This document shows positions 1-13,000 of a stretch of 64,000 nucleotides of DNA, piece after piece; within the stretch, counting starts at the first letter, position 1, and the number at the start of each line of letters is the position of its first letter. Below the pieces are notes generated by a model. The model saw only the letters and a list, made by a program, of their open reading frames with translations. It did not search any database and was not told the origin of the DNA. This DNA is from Solea solea (Eukaryota > Chordata > Actinopteri > Pleuronectiformes > Soleidae), in contig NC_081149.1 of NCBI RefSeq assembly GCF_958295425.1, forward strand, positions 24,477,981-24,541,980, read 5' to 3'. Made by a program: the position numbers and the translations under genes.

Positions 1-1906
1 TGCGTGAAATAGGCCGTCGTAGGTTCCTCCCCCTCAAGCATTGACCAGCGCGACTACAGATACTGGATGTGGGTCAGGACAACACTGGCCTTAGATGCAC
101 GAGCACAACACTAATCTGGTTCTATCTACTGCCTCCATGACCCGTGGTTGGTATCGGTTTTAAAAAACTAAGTTCAATCAGAAGACGATAATGAACTTTC
201 ACAATATAATATGGAGCGTGTGTGACATAAATGCCAATAAAACAGGCGGTGCTGTAACATTGGCCTCTCAGTGTTGTCGCTTCACTTCATCTGAACTATT
301 ATTATTGAGGATGTGATGTTGGCACGCGAGGTCTTCTCCAAACAGGAGACGCTGCCACAAGCTGCTGTAATTATAGAAACCACTCACAGTAAAGTCTGCT
401 CTGCAGTCAATCACTGGACAGGTTTCAGTGTTCGGAAGACGGATTCTTATTAAACATCACATTAAATGGCAGATGTTCATTTAATAGTCAGAATGTTTCG
501 GATGAGACATCAGAGACACTTTTATTTCTTTTTGCTTTTATGTTCAAACCATCATATTTCATGAATGAATGTAAATTTACACAGAGATATGATTTATCCA
601 TGCAATAAATAAATATCAACATTCTTTAATTACTGAATAAGGTGTGTATTTAATATTTAGTTTCCATTAGGAGTAGTACCAAAGTAACCGGACTTCAGAG
701 TTCCATACTTTGGCACCCTGTCCTAGATGGATCAGATGGATCAGATGGATCAGACAATTGATCGACAATGACAAAAATATCCTGTCTTTGAAAAGAGACA
801 GACGCTCAGATGCCCGACTACAACAGAGAGAAGAGCAGACTCTTTGAAATGTGAGGTTTCATATCAAGAGCAGCCATCAACCGTCCACTGTTACTCTGTT
901 ACTCTTCAACCAAGCACATTCAGGCATGTGAGACATGGTGAAGACAAAGAGCTGAGGTTCAGACATCAGAATGTGTCTGGTTGTTGGTACCAGACATGCT
1001 GGTACTGTGCTGATCTACTGGGAGCTTCACACACACACACACACACAATCATCTCCAGTGAGAATAACCACTCGTTACATCCAAGGTAAGCGTACCTAAT
1101 AAAGTGGCTGTTGAGTGCACTTTACCTGATTCCACATCCAAGACAACGTGACTACCCTCACATCAGCGTGAGCGGCGAGATAAACGACACCACGGACAGT
1201 TACAATGATCTAAGTCTTCCCTTCCTTTCCTTATTTGCACTCACTCCCCTCCTCTTTCTCCCACCTTTGCCCCCTCCCCTCCCCTCCTTTCTTTCATTCA
1301 TCCTCTCCCCTCCGTCCTTCCATCTCCCTCCCTACACTTCTGCTCCTGCCTCTCCTTAATGAGTCTTTGTGAGGGACAGTAGAGATAGTTTTAGCAGGGA
1401 GAGGGGTTAATGGCTTCGCTGATGGCTGCTGCTAATGGATTTGGGCTAATGGCCTTGGCCACCGCTGATGATAACCATGAACTAATAGCGTGAATGACAG
1501 ATAGTCCACCGCTCTCAGTCTCATGCTCGCTATCAAGAATAGAGCGTCTCAGTGGAACAACTACACGTGGACCAGAAACCCCAACACAGATTTAATGGAA
1601 CACTCCAAACATCACATACTATAGTGTGGCTGCCATGAGCATATACTGTACACAGCGTATACAACCCACTGATCACAGAAAAATTAAATAAAAATCGCAG
1701 GTTACAAGAGAAATAATCAAACTAACAATGAACCCTGAGTGAGCTCGTGTTGTTGAGTCAAAGTTATGATTCATTTTATAATCGTATTTCTAGTCGTGAC
1801 ATAAAGTAGCAATAAAAGTCACAAATTTACACCCTTTTCTTTTCTTTTTGTTCCCCAAGAATGAGCCGAGTGATACGGAGTCCCTAAAGGGACATGGGGA
1901 AAAAAT
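1..1906. other. Non-genic left edge
   Basis: No coding exon recognised. It holds a pyrimidine-rich tract (about 1215-1356), a GATCA-type mini-tandem at 727-755, a short CA tract at 1027-1047 and a TAAT-rich unique block at 1360-1500 noted in the findings. Confidence 0.5.
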
Positions 1907-2662
1907 ATGCACAAGATACTTTCTGGTACTCATGAGATACTTTCTCATACTCATAAGATACTTTCTGGTACTCATGAGATACTTTCTCATACTCATGAGA
2001 TACTTTCTTGTACTCATGAGATACTTTCTCATACTCATGAGATACTTTCTCATACTCATGAGATACTTTCTGGTACTCATGAGATACTTTCTCATACTCA
2101 TGAGATACTTTCTTGTACTCATGAGATACTTTCTCATACTCATGAGATACTTTCTGGTACTGATGAGATACTTTCTGGTACTCATGAGATACTTTCTTGT
2201 ACTCATGAGATACTTTCTCATACTCATGAGATACTTTCTTGTACTCATGAGATACTTTCTCATACTCATGAGATACTTTCTCATACTCATGAGATACTTT
2301 CTGGTACTCATGAGATACTTTCTGCTACTCATGAGATACTTTCTCATACTCATGAGATACTTTCTTGTACTCATGAGATACTTTCTCGTACTCATGAGAT
2401 ACTTTCCCGTACTCATGAGATACTTTCCCGTACTCATGAGATACTTTCTGGTACTCATGAGATACTTTCCCGTACTCATGAGATACTTTCTGGTGCTCAT
2501 GAGATACTTTCTCGTACTCATGAGATACTTTCCCGTACTCATGAGATACTTTCCCGTACTCATGAGATACTTTCTGGTACTCATGAGATACTTTCCCGTA
2601 CTCATGAGATACTTTCTGGTACTCATGAGATACTTTCTCGTACTCATGAGATACTTTCTCAT
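1907..2662. repeat. 21-bp satellite array A
   Basis: About 36 units of GAGATACTTTCTGGTACTCA+T, varying mainly at bases 12-15 (tggta, tcata, ttgta, tcgta, cccgta). Each unit junction makes the palindrome CTCATGAG. The long frames on both strands arise only because 21 is divisible by three and are not genes. Confidence 0.5.
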
Positions 2663-2699
2663 GCGCACAAGAAAGTATCTTGTGTGCATCGACTGTGAC

Positions 2700-4544
2700 G
2701 TTTTTCCAAATTTCACAAATTCAATCCGATTTCAAACATCGTAAGTACTTTTTGCTGAGGTTTGTTTATATAGTTGGTGAAAATCAGTTTTATTTATTTT
2801 TTTCATCAGATTGATAGGTTGTGTTGAAAAAAAAGGATAAAATACACAATCCTTTTAGCCTCTGTATAAACTGTACGTTTAAACATAGTAATAGAAAAAA
2901 AGCAGCCAAAATGCTGTGTTCTCATGGTTAACACAGGAGAAAACTACTAATATTAAAGTAAAAGTGTAGGTGTTGTGTCATTTTAGAGGGATAAATGTAG
3001 TAAGATCATCTCATTATATTTAATACAGTGTCAAGACTTCAAAGATTGAGTACTGAAGAAAGATCCACACAGAAGTTAATGGTGTGGAGCAATAAATGGA
3101 CGAGTAAATGTCTACTTTGAGGCATTCATGGTTTCATCTACCTGCTGTTTCACAACATGATTGCTATGATTTCAGATCCAGAAAAAGAACAAAGGCTCCA
3201 AACACTTTTTATAGCCTAACGGTTGTATGGTAAATATTCACTCTTATCAAACTTAAATTACAATTTTATTGTTAGAATAATCAGACTTTGTCAACTATGA
3301 CTTTACTCTCATATTATTATTATTCACTCATATTATACAATTACTCAGTGTATAAGTGCTGCTTGTTGTATTTCTGTGGTTTTCACTATTTCACCACTAA
3401 CACGGCTGATAATTCTGAGTTTGTCTCCCAGCACAAGCACTTTATTTTATATTCTACATGTGATGTCCCTTTTCACACATAATCCTTGTGTATGCTAACC
3501 CAATCCAGATGGAGACTGAGGGCTGGATTAAATTGTGCTCTGCATAAGTGTAAAGATTCATGTGTGGAACATTGGAACATTGACACGTTTACTTTCTGAT
3601 GACACTTCAGTGAAGGACACCAGGGCAGAAGCATCTCAGTCAAACTCTTTCCACGTCAATGACACAATAACAATCCACTGAGATGAGACCGTTCCCGTCT
3701 CTCCACATCTGCTGAAATCTGCTGAGATGACTTTTCTACCCCAAGTTCTTGATGGAAGGTCATCCTGCAGCAGAACGGAGGAAGACTCCAGCGACGAAGA
3801 GCTTCGCCTCCCACAGAGGCTCCGCCGCTTGATAGAGACACGCCATTACATTGACATACAGTCATTAGCCAGCTCAGCTCTTTGCTGTGCTGGAGCAGTT
3901 AGCATTCAGCTCGCGTTAATGGGGTAATTCCCATTCAGCTGGGATAGCAGCCTTATGAGCGATGTGTCACATCTATAGTCAGCTAGTGTAACAGCCATGC
4001 AATAATTCCTCCTCTCACTGGCGTATTAAATGACACTCAGTCTTTGCCAAGAACTCACCCCCACTTCCCCACTCTGTCGCCCTTAAATCACACCTCACTG
4101 TCTCTATTACACACGTCAACTGCTCCTTAAATCACTCTGCCCGCTCTTATCCTCCTCTCCTCCTCTCCTCCTCCACGTCACGGCCTCCTGTTCTTCTCCT
4201 GTGGATCATTAACACTTTCTTAAGAGTTTCACCACGACGACAACAACATGAAGCAGAGTGAAGCAGAGTGGTTCTGAAACACAAGGAGGCCAGAGCTCGG
4301 AAAGACACTTCAATGACAGCGTCGTCGTCCTCAAGGGCGGAGCTTCAGTGTCAGACGTGTCTGCGGTATCAATGTGTAAAAGTACCATCAATGGTTGAGT
4401 TTACTTTCCTGGTTAATCACTGGTTAATCACTGTTTAATCACTGGTTAATTCCTGGTTAATCAACTGCTGTACAAAGGTCATTTTCTCCGCTAGACTCGG
4501 CACGTAATTTATTAACAACATAAATGTAACAATAACCAGTCAAT
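2700..4544. other. Non-genic stretch with tandem and low-complexity patches
   Basis: No exon found. There is a TAAT-rich block at about 3830-4030, a CTCCTCT tract near 4145-4180 and an 11-bp tandem of CTGGTTAATCA at 4409-4463. The rest is unique AT-rich sequence. Confidence 0.5.
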
Positions 4545-4800
4545 TGAAATCATCAATTCAGCTCTAAACAAGGATCAAAATCTCTACTTAACTTAAACTC
4601 CATGACGAGGTTCTTGGACGAAAGGACTGTGAAAGAAGACAGACAAAGACGAGGGAGACGAGGGAGACGAGGGCTATTTATACAGGAGGTAGAGGAACAC
4701 AGGTGAAACCAATGAGGGGCGGGGTTAGCAATCTCAACGGAGGGAAAATCACACAAAGGGAAGAAGTGTGAAAACAGAGGAGCATGACTGTAACTTTAAC
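4545..4800 (-). mobile_element. LTR-like retroelement fragment
   Basis: On the minus strand: CCCCGCCCCTCATTGGTTTC, CACCTGTG, then TATAAATAG and a CCTCGTCT tandem, then TCGTCATGGAG. This GC block, TATA box and leader order matches fish LTR promoters and recurs at 13985-14260 and 33470-33620. No element genes are present. Confidence 0.5.
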
Positions 4801-6111
4801 TCCACATAAAGAGACACAAAGGACCAACATGAACTAATGAAGACATGAAAACACGTGAAACACCATTAACATGATTCATATATTTGACACTGAAGGTCCT
4901 GACCTCTGACCTCACATTTAAATCCAGGGTTTTCCACCACTGCATAAGGTCACATGACTGATGCTACAAACACATCCACTCTTCTGTGAACTGCTGAATT
5001 GTCATGCATGAACCCTTTTGTTAAACTTATAATAATAATCCATGACTTTTAAGTTTTAATTTTAGTATTGCTGACATATGACTTCATGTGAGGGGAAAGT
5101 ACACAATTACAGAAGCACAGTAACTCCTCCATCTCTGTCCAAACATGAGATTACGGCTCCTGGTGCGGAAAAGTATGAGGGCCACATACTTAAATAAAAC
5201 TAAAATAAATAAATAAATGAAAATGAAAATGAAAATTCTGACTTAAATCTCAGAATTTATGCTGTTTTATTTTATTTTTTAATTTTTTTTTTACATATGG
5301 TCTGAAAAAAAGTTAGAATTATGACTTCTGAGAACAGAAGAGTTTTTTCGTTACGTCTACGTCCTGACGGCCTGCAGGACGTCACACAGGGGGCGGGGTT
5401 AAATCCTCAACTCCACCTTTGCTTTTGGACGCCGAAATCGTGACATTGTGATGTCATAGGGGTCGGGAAGTAAATTTGGCCTCGGGGAAAACAGTGACAA
5501 TAAGAAGACGCGCTGCTTCTGGCCAGCGACACAAAAATGACAAAAAATGAATTAATGCGGCACTAACTTTTGTGCAAATGGTAAACAAATCGTAAACAAA
5601 AAGTAGATAAATGTAGCTCATGTAACTGTAGCAACAGCTAATAATAGCCTGAAACCCAAACGTCACCATTGACAGGTGAACTTTCATCAGTGTTGTCTCT
5701 AAATCCACAGACTTCTCTATAAATGTTGAGATTTTAGACGTTTCCTTTGCTAAATGTAGGAGATTAACGCATGTTTTCAGGATTTTTAACTGATCTACAG
5801 TTCAGCATTGTTCTGTTCACGCTCACGACTCTTCCAGTGACGACACTCTCTGACCAATCAGTGGCCGCCCGGCTGATGATGTCACATTTTAGCATGGGCT
5901 CAGCTCAGGTACTAAAACGAGCACCAGGTGAAGAACTGAAACTATACTGAGACATGTTTTTCCAGCGGTATCGCCCCCTGGTGGCTGTGAGCTGTGGGCT
6001 AAGTGCACTCTCTTATACTGTGGTCACCCAAACTATTCAGCCCCTCCTCCTCCTCTACCACTTTAAGTTTTGGGTTTTTCAGCTGCAATGGACAGAAAGC
6101 CCATTTAGACT
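4800..6111. other. Non-genic stretch with TE remnants
   Basis: A compact inverted repeat ACGTCCTG/CAGGACGT at 5359-5382, and at about 5815-5940 a fragment resembling the hAT-like element of the receptor intron (GGGCTCAGCTCAGGTACTAA region). No exon recognised. Confidence 0.5.
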
Positions 6112-6118
6112 CTGTGTG

Positions 6119-6151
<33 letters not shown>

Positions 6152-6239
6152 AACGGTCCTCCTGTGTCCATTTTAGGAAAAGAGGTGCGTCAGAGCGTGA
6201 AGGCTAGCTGTCAGTCCACATTACATTCACATGTTGGGC

Positions 6240-6305
<66 letters not shown>

Positions 6306-6597
6306 TGAATGAATGTGTGTGTGTGTGTGTGTGTGTGCAGGAACACAGCCCCAAATGCCATAAAACAAAATGAGGGGATCTCTGTCTTTGCCTACTGTCA
6401 CTACTGCCTCTTAATCACCTCTACAACACACACACACACACACGCACACACACACACACACACACACTTCCCATCTGTGTCTCGTGGGTTCTCTGCACAT
6501 TAACCACACACTTTCTACCCCCTAAACCCACTCTAATGCTTCATCCATGCAGCTAAACACACACACAGACACACACACAGACAGACACACACACACA

Positions 6598-6633
<36 letters not shown>

Positions 6634-6731
6634 TGCTTCAGTGCTGCTCTTACACCTCAAATCTTTTTCCTGTTTTCACTTCTGTTGCTCACACATGACC
6701 CGTCATAACCTTTATGGGGTGCCTCCTGCGC

Positions 6732-6768
<37 letters not shown>
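6112..6768. repeat. Dense GT/CA microsatellite block
   Basis: At least six GT or CA tracts (6112-6150, 6243-6295, 6317-6338, 6426-6468, 6555-6630, 6735-6768) packed in 650 bases with both orientations on one strand, so GT and CA arms can pair into long hairpins. Confidence 0.5.
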
Positions 6769-9192
6769 TCCAGGTCTTACTGATGTAGTGGGGACCAGCT
6801 AACGTTGCTCACACACTCACATTATGGGGACTTTTCCTCCTTTGAGGGACAAAATCAAGTCCCCATGATGTAAATGTTTAGATTTAAGGTGAAAGCATGT
6901 TGTATGGTTAGGATGAGGTTAGGGTTAGGTTAGTTGTGGTTACTCTGTGTGTGTGTGTGTGTGCATGCTTAGATTTATATCTTCGTGAGGTCCAAAAAAA
7001 TATTCAAACCTAAGACCAGAGACCTGGTTTTAGGGTTTAATGAAAAAAAACATAAAAAAATACATGAATAGACTTTATCATGAAAGCAGCACCATGTTGC
7101 CTGTTACAAGGAGACTTTTAGAACAACAGGATACATCTACAGTGTAGACGTGATGCTTTCCATGCAAATGACAGTAAATCCTGTTCAATAATGTGAATAA
7201 AGCAGGTGAATTTTACAATGTTGCCACATTTTTTTCACACAAAAGCTGAGCCAACTGTATAAGAGACATGATTTATGCCATTTTGTGAGAAAGAACTCAT
7301 AATTCAACTAATACAAATATGAACACATCATGTTCATGTTGTTCTCATCGCTTTCATAAGCTCGGAACTCAAACACAGTTCAGTGGAAATCAAAACCAGG
7401 TTGGCGTGTGATGGTTCACGAGTGGAGAATCACCACAGGCCGAGCTGCCACAGAGCTGTGGTGGCAGTGTGCTCGTCACACCAGTCACTTCCTCAGCCGT
7501 GGCACGCTATGAGGCTCACTCATGTGTGTGTGTGCGTGTGCGTGTGTGTGTGCATGCATGTGTGTGTGTGTGTGAGATGCACAGATCACTGATCACTGAT
7601 CAGTGACACATTCATTAATTATATATAATTCATTTCAGGGAAAATTCCCCAAGAACAATTCTGAGCATGAATAACAAGAGAAAATACTGTGCAAGACATA
7701 AATGTGATAAACATGAGTCCATAAATAATAAAACAACCTCTGTGTGAACAGTGAGCTTTGCCTTAAAAACAACTAAAAAAATCAAAACCTATGGTGACCT
7801 CTAGTGGGCGGTGCTGGATACTGCATCACATAAGTACTGCACCCACACTGTTCACTAACAATCTTCTATTTTTATATTATATTTAATAGAAAAGACATTT
7901 TTTTTTGTTAAAAAGAGGAAGTTTAAAGATGGGCCGATGGTTTCAGAGCCTGAGAACAAAGAGAGAATTCTCCTGTGGGGTTAACAGGAGAGCACATCTG
8001 GGCGTCTTCATCAAAACAATGAAAGTGTAAGTGAATCACGAGCCTCACAGGAAGCTTGTATTCGGGACCAAATTTTCCACAACGTCTGTATTAAAAACAA
8101 TGAGGCTGAAGCTCCACCTGGATCTTTTCATCCTTCACTGCCAATGAGTTCTTCTGCGGTTTAGTCATCAGTTAAAGGTCAAGTGTGTAAAATCTCCTCC
8201 CCTCCAAGTGTGTAGGAAACCCTGTGTAACCTTTAGTTACTATATAAAAACCTTGTCCATTGTGGGCTGTTGTAAAAACTCCATACAGCTGATCTTACAT
8301 TCAATTAATTAGATTAAATTAAAAGGATTCAATCTCAAACACACAGAGGATCAACAACTCCTGAGTGCAATGATGTAAAAGTGCTGGTTTTCTCAATGGA
8401 CTTTGGTGTGGGAGGACGAGCAGTTCAAAAAGCAACTCCTGTCTTCTTCTAATAATAATAATAAGGACAATATTATTAATAATAATAATAATAATAATAA
8501 TAGAGTTAGGCCAGAGTATTTTTTACAACACTTTTCACCAACAGCCGCCTCTCAGCTCAGGGAATGTGCCGTCGTATGCTGGAGATACTGAATCACAACA
8601 GGTAAAAAAAGATTCCTCTATCAGACCAGAGGTCTCAAACTTGAACCTGTGTGTCACACGCAGCCTCCCACTTAATATCAAGTTATAATAAGTTATTTGT
8701 TGCGTGTTTTTTTAAATTAATAAATTCCTTTTGCATCATAAACACATTATTTTGTGATTAATCGTTCCATATTAAAACAAACACTTATTTTCAAATGATG
8801 TGAAATAGAATCATAAATATTATTATTTCCTGCTAACCAAACTAGACACTGCGTGGCCCCCAGGGTTAGGGTTCATTGGTTAGGGTTAGGGTTAGGGTTT
8901 AATAGCCTTGTTATTAAAGTAACTAAGTCATTTTTACTCTGAGTACATTTTAAACAAGCTACTTTTTACTTAGACCAGTACTTTTACTTGTGTTATCAAA
9001 ATAGTGGCACTTTTACTTGTATATCTCAGTACTGGTTCCACCTCTGGTATTAAGACCTGCATGTATGTGGAATCATTTATGACAAACATCATGTCATCAT
9101 GAGACATCATTGAATCTTCCATACAAGTTTGCAACATGTAACTCATCTTGTATCTTGTAACTCATGCTACAAGCTTCGTGAATGTTTGTCCA

Positions 9193-9234
<42 letters not shown>

Positions 9235-9957
9235 ATGTGCAGTGTATAGGATGGGATTAAATGCTGCTGTGCACTCGTTACAATGAACTGACCAAGTTCC
9301 TTGTAAAGAGGAAGCCCACAGCTGATAAGAGGCTCATGGCCGTGAGTGATAAACATAAAAACGTCATATTCACAAGAATATTACTTATGAGACACTATGG
9401 TTGGATTACATTTAAAAAAAAAAAAAAACTGTCACACAAGCATTTTCACTGGAATTAAAATTAGAATTCCTCCCAGTCTGCCTTAATCTGTTAATCACGT
9501 AACTGTCCAACACGTTGAAAGGCTTCAAACTTAAAGGCACCAGTGTGTGAACAGCCGGTTTTGATGGTGACGGGTTAGAAAAACCAGTATTTTCAAACAA
9601 ATACTGTTTGATTTAGTATGATTAAATCCATGTTTTCTTTGCTTCTTAATATTGACACAAATCTAACTCCATATGAACATGGATTTCTGTTGACATGAAT
9701 ATGCCACATTTGACAGACTGTTTGGGTCAGACGTGACAACAGCAGCAGAAAGTTTCAAAAACTTTTACTCGGTTGCGAGAGAGAAATGTTCTGGAGACGA
9801 CGTCCACCATTTCTTTACTGCCCCTTTTTTTTTTCTTACTGCCAGAATATGTAAGAGATAAGGTTCTTGCATTTAGAACGGAAGAGATCCTAAAAGAGGG
9901 GAAAAGTGCGACGTGACGGAGGAAAAGCTCAGTCTACTGTGGAGTCGTTGATAAAGG

Positions 9958-9960
<3 letters not shown>
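6769..9960. other. Non-genic stretch upstream of the receptor gene
   Basis: It contains GT tract 7524-7576, (AAT)n at 8452-8502, short TTAGGG-like repeats at 8865-8900, (CA)n at 9196-9232, and end-like sequence of the 20011-type MITE at about 8174. No coding exon recognised. Confidence 0.5.

Positions 9961-9992
<32 letters not shown>
9961..9992 (+). repeat. (AGC)n in the receptor gene's 5' leader
   Basis: About 10-11 AGC units end roughly 15 bases before the receptor start codon, so the tract probably lies in the 5' UTR. Confidence 0.5.
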
Positions 9993-9993
<1 letters not shown>

Positions 9994-10006
9994 TTCTCTC
10001 TGAACA

Positions 10007-13000
10007 ATGAGGAGCAGACAGCAGAGAATCTGTGGCTTTTTGACACTCGGTAAGACAGAATTTTAATTTAGTCGCCTATTTTCTTTCCTTTATTTTTACA
10101 GATACACACTTTTCATCTTGCATGTAATTATCAATTACAGTTTCTTATCTGTTGACCTCATCTCCACCCACTGCAGGTCAGTCCATTCTCATTCATATTA
10201 TAAACACAAATACAATTTCTCATCATTTTGAGCCAAATATCCAGAGTGTTTTTGGTGTTTTTGGTGTTTTTGGTGTGCGATAGGTTTGGACCTGAGATTG
10301 TCTGGTTTTGGAGCCACTCGGTGCTCGGGAAGACTGGAAATCTTGTACAACAATTCGTGGGGAACCGTCTGTGACGATGGCTGGGACATAAAGGATGCGA
10401 GGGTGGTGTGCAGGCAGCTGGGCTGTGGTGCAGCTGTGAAGGCCACTAAGGCCGCCCGCTTTGGTCTTGGGACTGGTCCGATCTGGCTCGACGACGTCAA
10501 ATGTTCAGGACGTGAAAAGTCACTGGACGTCTGTAAACACAAACACTTTGGAAAACATAACTGCAAACACAGCAAGGACGCTGGCGTCGTCTGTGCGTGT
10601 AAGACAGTTTTTAACATTCAACATTTTTAACAGTGAAATCCACAGAAAGTACATTTTGAGATCCCTCAGGGATTTACTGATACTGATACCAATACTGTGT
10701 CTGTAATTGGACATTACTGTCAATCACACTGATACTGATTCAATAAAGAAAATTAGAAGTAGAAGCTAATTTACCATAGACTTCGTCGCCCCTAGTGACT
10801 GACGACTGACGGCTATTTCCGTCATCAAAGTAAGACGAGACACAGGTTCGAGTGTGACTGAAAACAAAAGTCATTCAGTGATTTGACGTGATAAATGCTT
10901 CTTGTCCCCGTCTGGGGTGGACTGACTCCAGATGTCACATGACTCAGTTTGCTCACCTGACAGACAGAATATATGTGATTCTGACAATACTGTATAGAAA
11001 CATCCATAGCTGCAGCAGTAAGTCGTCAACTTCCTGTTAAACTTCCCTGAGAACTCTTACACATGTTAACTAAACACAATATTTAAGTTAATCAGCTTTG
11101 GAGTCTGTAACAACACTAAAGTTGGCGTCCAGATCCCAGGTCTGGCAGTTTAGAAGAAAACAGGATATGAAGTGATCACTCAACGGAAGACCGGGAATCC
11201 AAACAAACATGTCTGCTACAACACATAAATGCATAGAGAACAGAGAGTTTATCCCAAAGATACTTACAAGTGCAACAGTAACAACGCCAGTTCAGCTTCT
11301 GCTTTGCATGTTTTCCACTTACAGACAGTAGGGGGCGTGGAGACAGCCCTGACATTCAACCACCACAAGGACTCTGAAGTTGTTCAATTAGGGTAGAAAT
11401 CATGTGTTGCCCTTTAATCATGCAAATGACAAAGAACAACATCATCTCGGGGATGCAAAGGCCTGCTAATTATGGCTAATTATTACACACTGGACCTTCC
11501 AAACATGTTGATTTGTGGACAATCTCGGCACAACAAATCATTTAACCATCACAATGGTTATTTACAGAGTAAAAATCATGCAAAGTGGTGCAGACTGCAT
11601 CTTAAGTAGCTTCACATTTAACCAATAACTGTTGAACTCATGACAAATGGGGAAAACGTGTATTTGCTCTGTTTCTAGCGATCAGATTAATTGGCTCCAC
11701 TAGATGCTCTGGAAGAGTTGAGGTCTTTCACAGAGACTTCTGGGGAACAGTCTGTGACGACCGCTGGGACTTAAGCGACGCCATGGTGGTGTGCAGACAG
11801 CTGGGCTGTGGAATAGCGAGGGGTGCCGCTCACTCGGCCCTGTTTGGCAAGGGAGACCGGGTCATCTGGCTCGATGAAGTCAACTGCTCAGGAAATGAAA
11901 ATAACATCACATCGTGTCCGCACAACGGGTTTAGAGTCCATGACTGTTCAAGCAGAGAAGACGCTGGAGTCGTCTGCTCAGGTGAGGAGAAACCTTCCTG
12001 TATCTGGTATTTTAAAGTTATAGTCATTGGCGTTATATAACGTTCACATAGACACTGTGAGGGAAAAGTGAATGATACAAAATATGTTCAAATACATAAG
12101 TGAATAAGTTCATGTATGAAGGTAACGTACAACGTGATAAACTGGAGGAAAGCTACAGTGCTAGAGTTACTAATGTGCTATAGTGATGATGATGATGTGA
12201 TGTTGACCATATCAGACATTGTTGGGTGAAGTTCATCAATCCATCCATCCATCCATCTATCCTCCCATCCATCCACCCATCCATCCATCCATCCATCCAT
12301 CCATCCACCCATCATCAACCGCTCATCAGAAATCTGGTTGCAGCTCTAGCAGAGAGCCCCAGACTTCCCTTCCCCTGGCCACATAGTTCAAATCTGACTT
12401 GGGGATCCTCAGGTTCTCCCAGACCAGTGAGGAGATATAATCTCTTGATCTCATCCTTGGTCTGTCATAATATCTCCTCCAAGTTAGATGTGCCAGGAAC
12501 ACCTCAGCCCTGGTCGCATCCTTACCAGATGTCTGAACCACCTCAAAGAGGACCCCAGTGGGGGCACTTTGTCTGACCATGGGTAGAACCACCTAGAAGT
12601 CAGTTTGATCCATGTAGGATTTAAGAACAGGACGTGATTGGCCGGTGCCAGTGTTGGTAACGTGTTCTGATTGGCTGAAACGTCCACTGCTTCTTCAAAA
12701 GCTGAACATTTACCAACTTCTGGTGCGTGCAAGGACCCACAATGCAGTTCAACAACACCCGAAGCTGCTCCATTTAAAGTGAATGAGAAGTATTTCAGTA
12801 TATATCTCCACCTCGTACGAGTCAATCTGCCCCAAAGCAAGTAAATCAGACAAAGGTAGAGGAGAATCAAGGTGAACACACGGGTAAGACATTAAACTAC
12901 AAGATGAACTAAGTCATGAAAAGCAAAATAAGTCAATACCAAAAGACAATATATTCACATTTGTTCATGATTAAAAATGTGTTTCCATTAATTAGGCTAC

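Noticed and set aside
1111..1359. 82-codon frame rich in Pro, Leu and Ser
   Set aside because: Translation of a CT-rich low-complexity tract.
1790..2744. Long open frames on both strands in satellite A
   Set aside because: The 21-bp unit is divisible by three and lacks stops in several frames on both strands, so the frames are automatic. No start context, splice sites or known domain.
10198..10617. 139-codon minus-strand frame over the first SRCR exon
   Set aside because: It overlaps a well-supported plus-strand exon and has no recognisable domain; a shadow of the coding strand.
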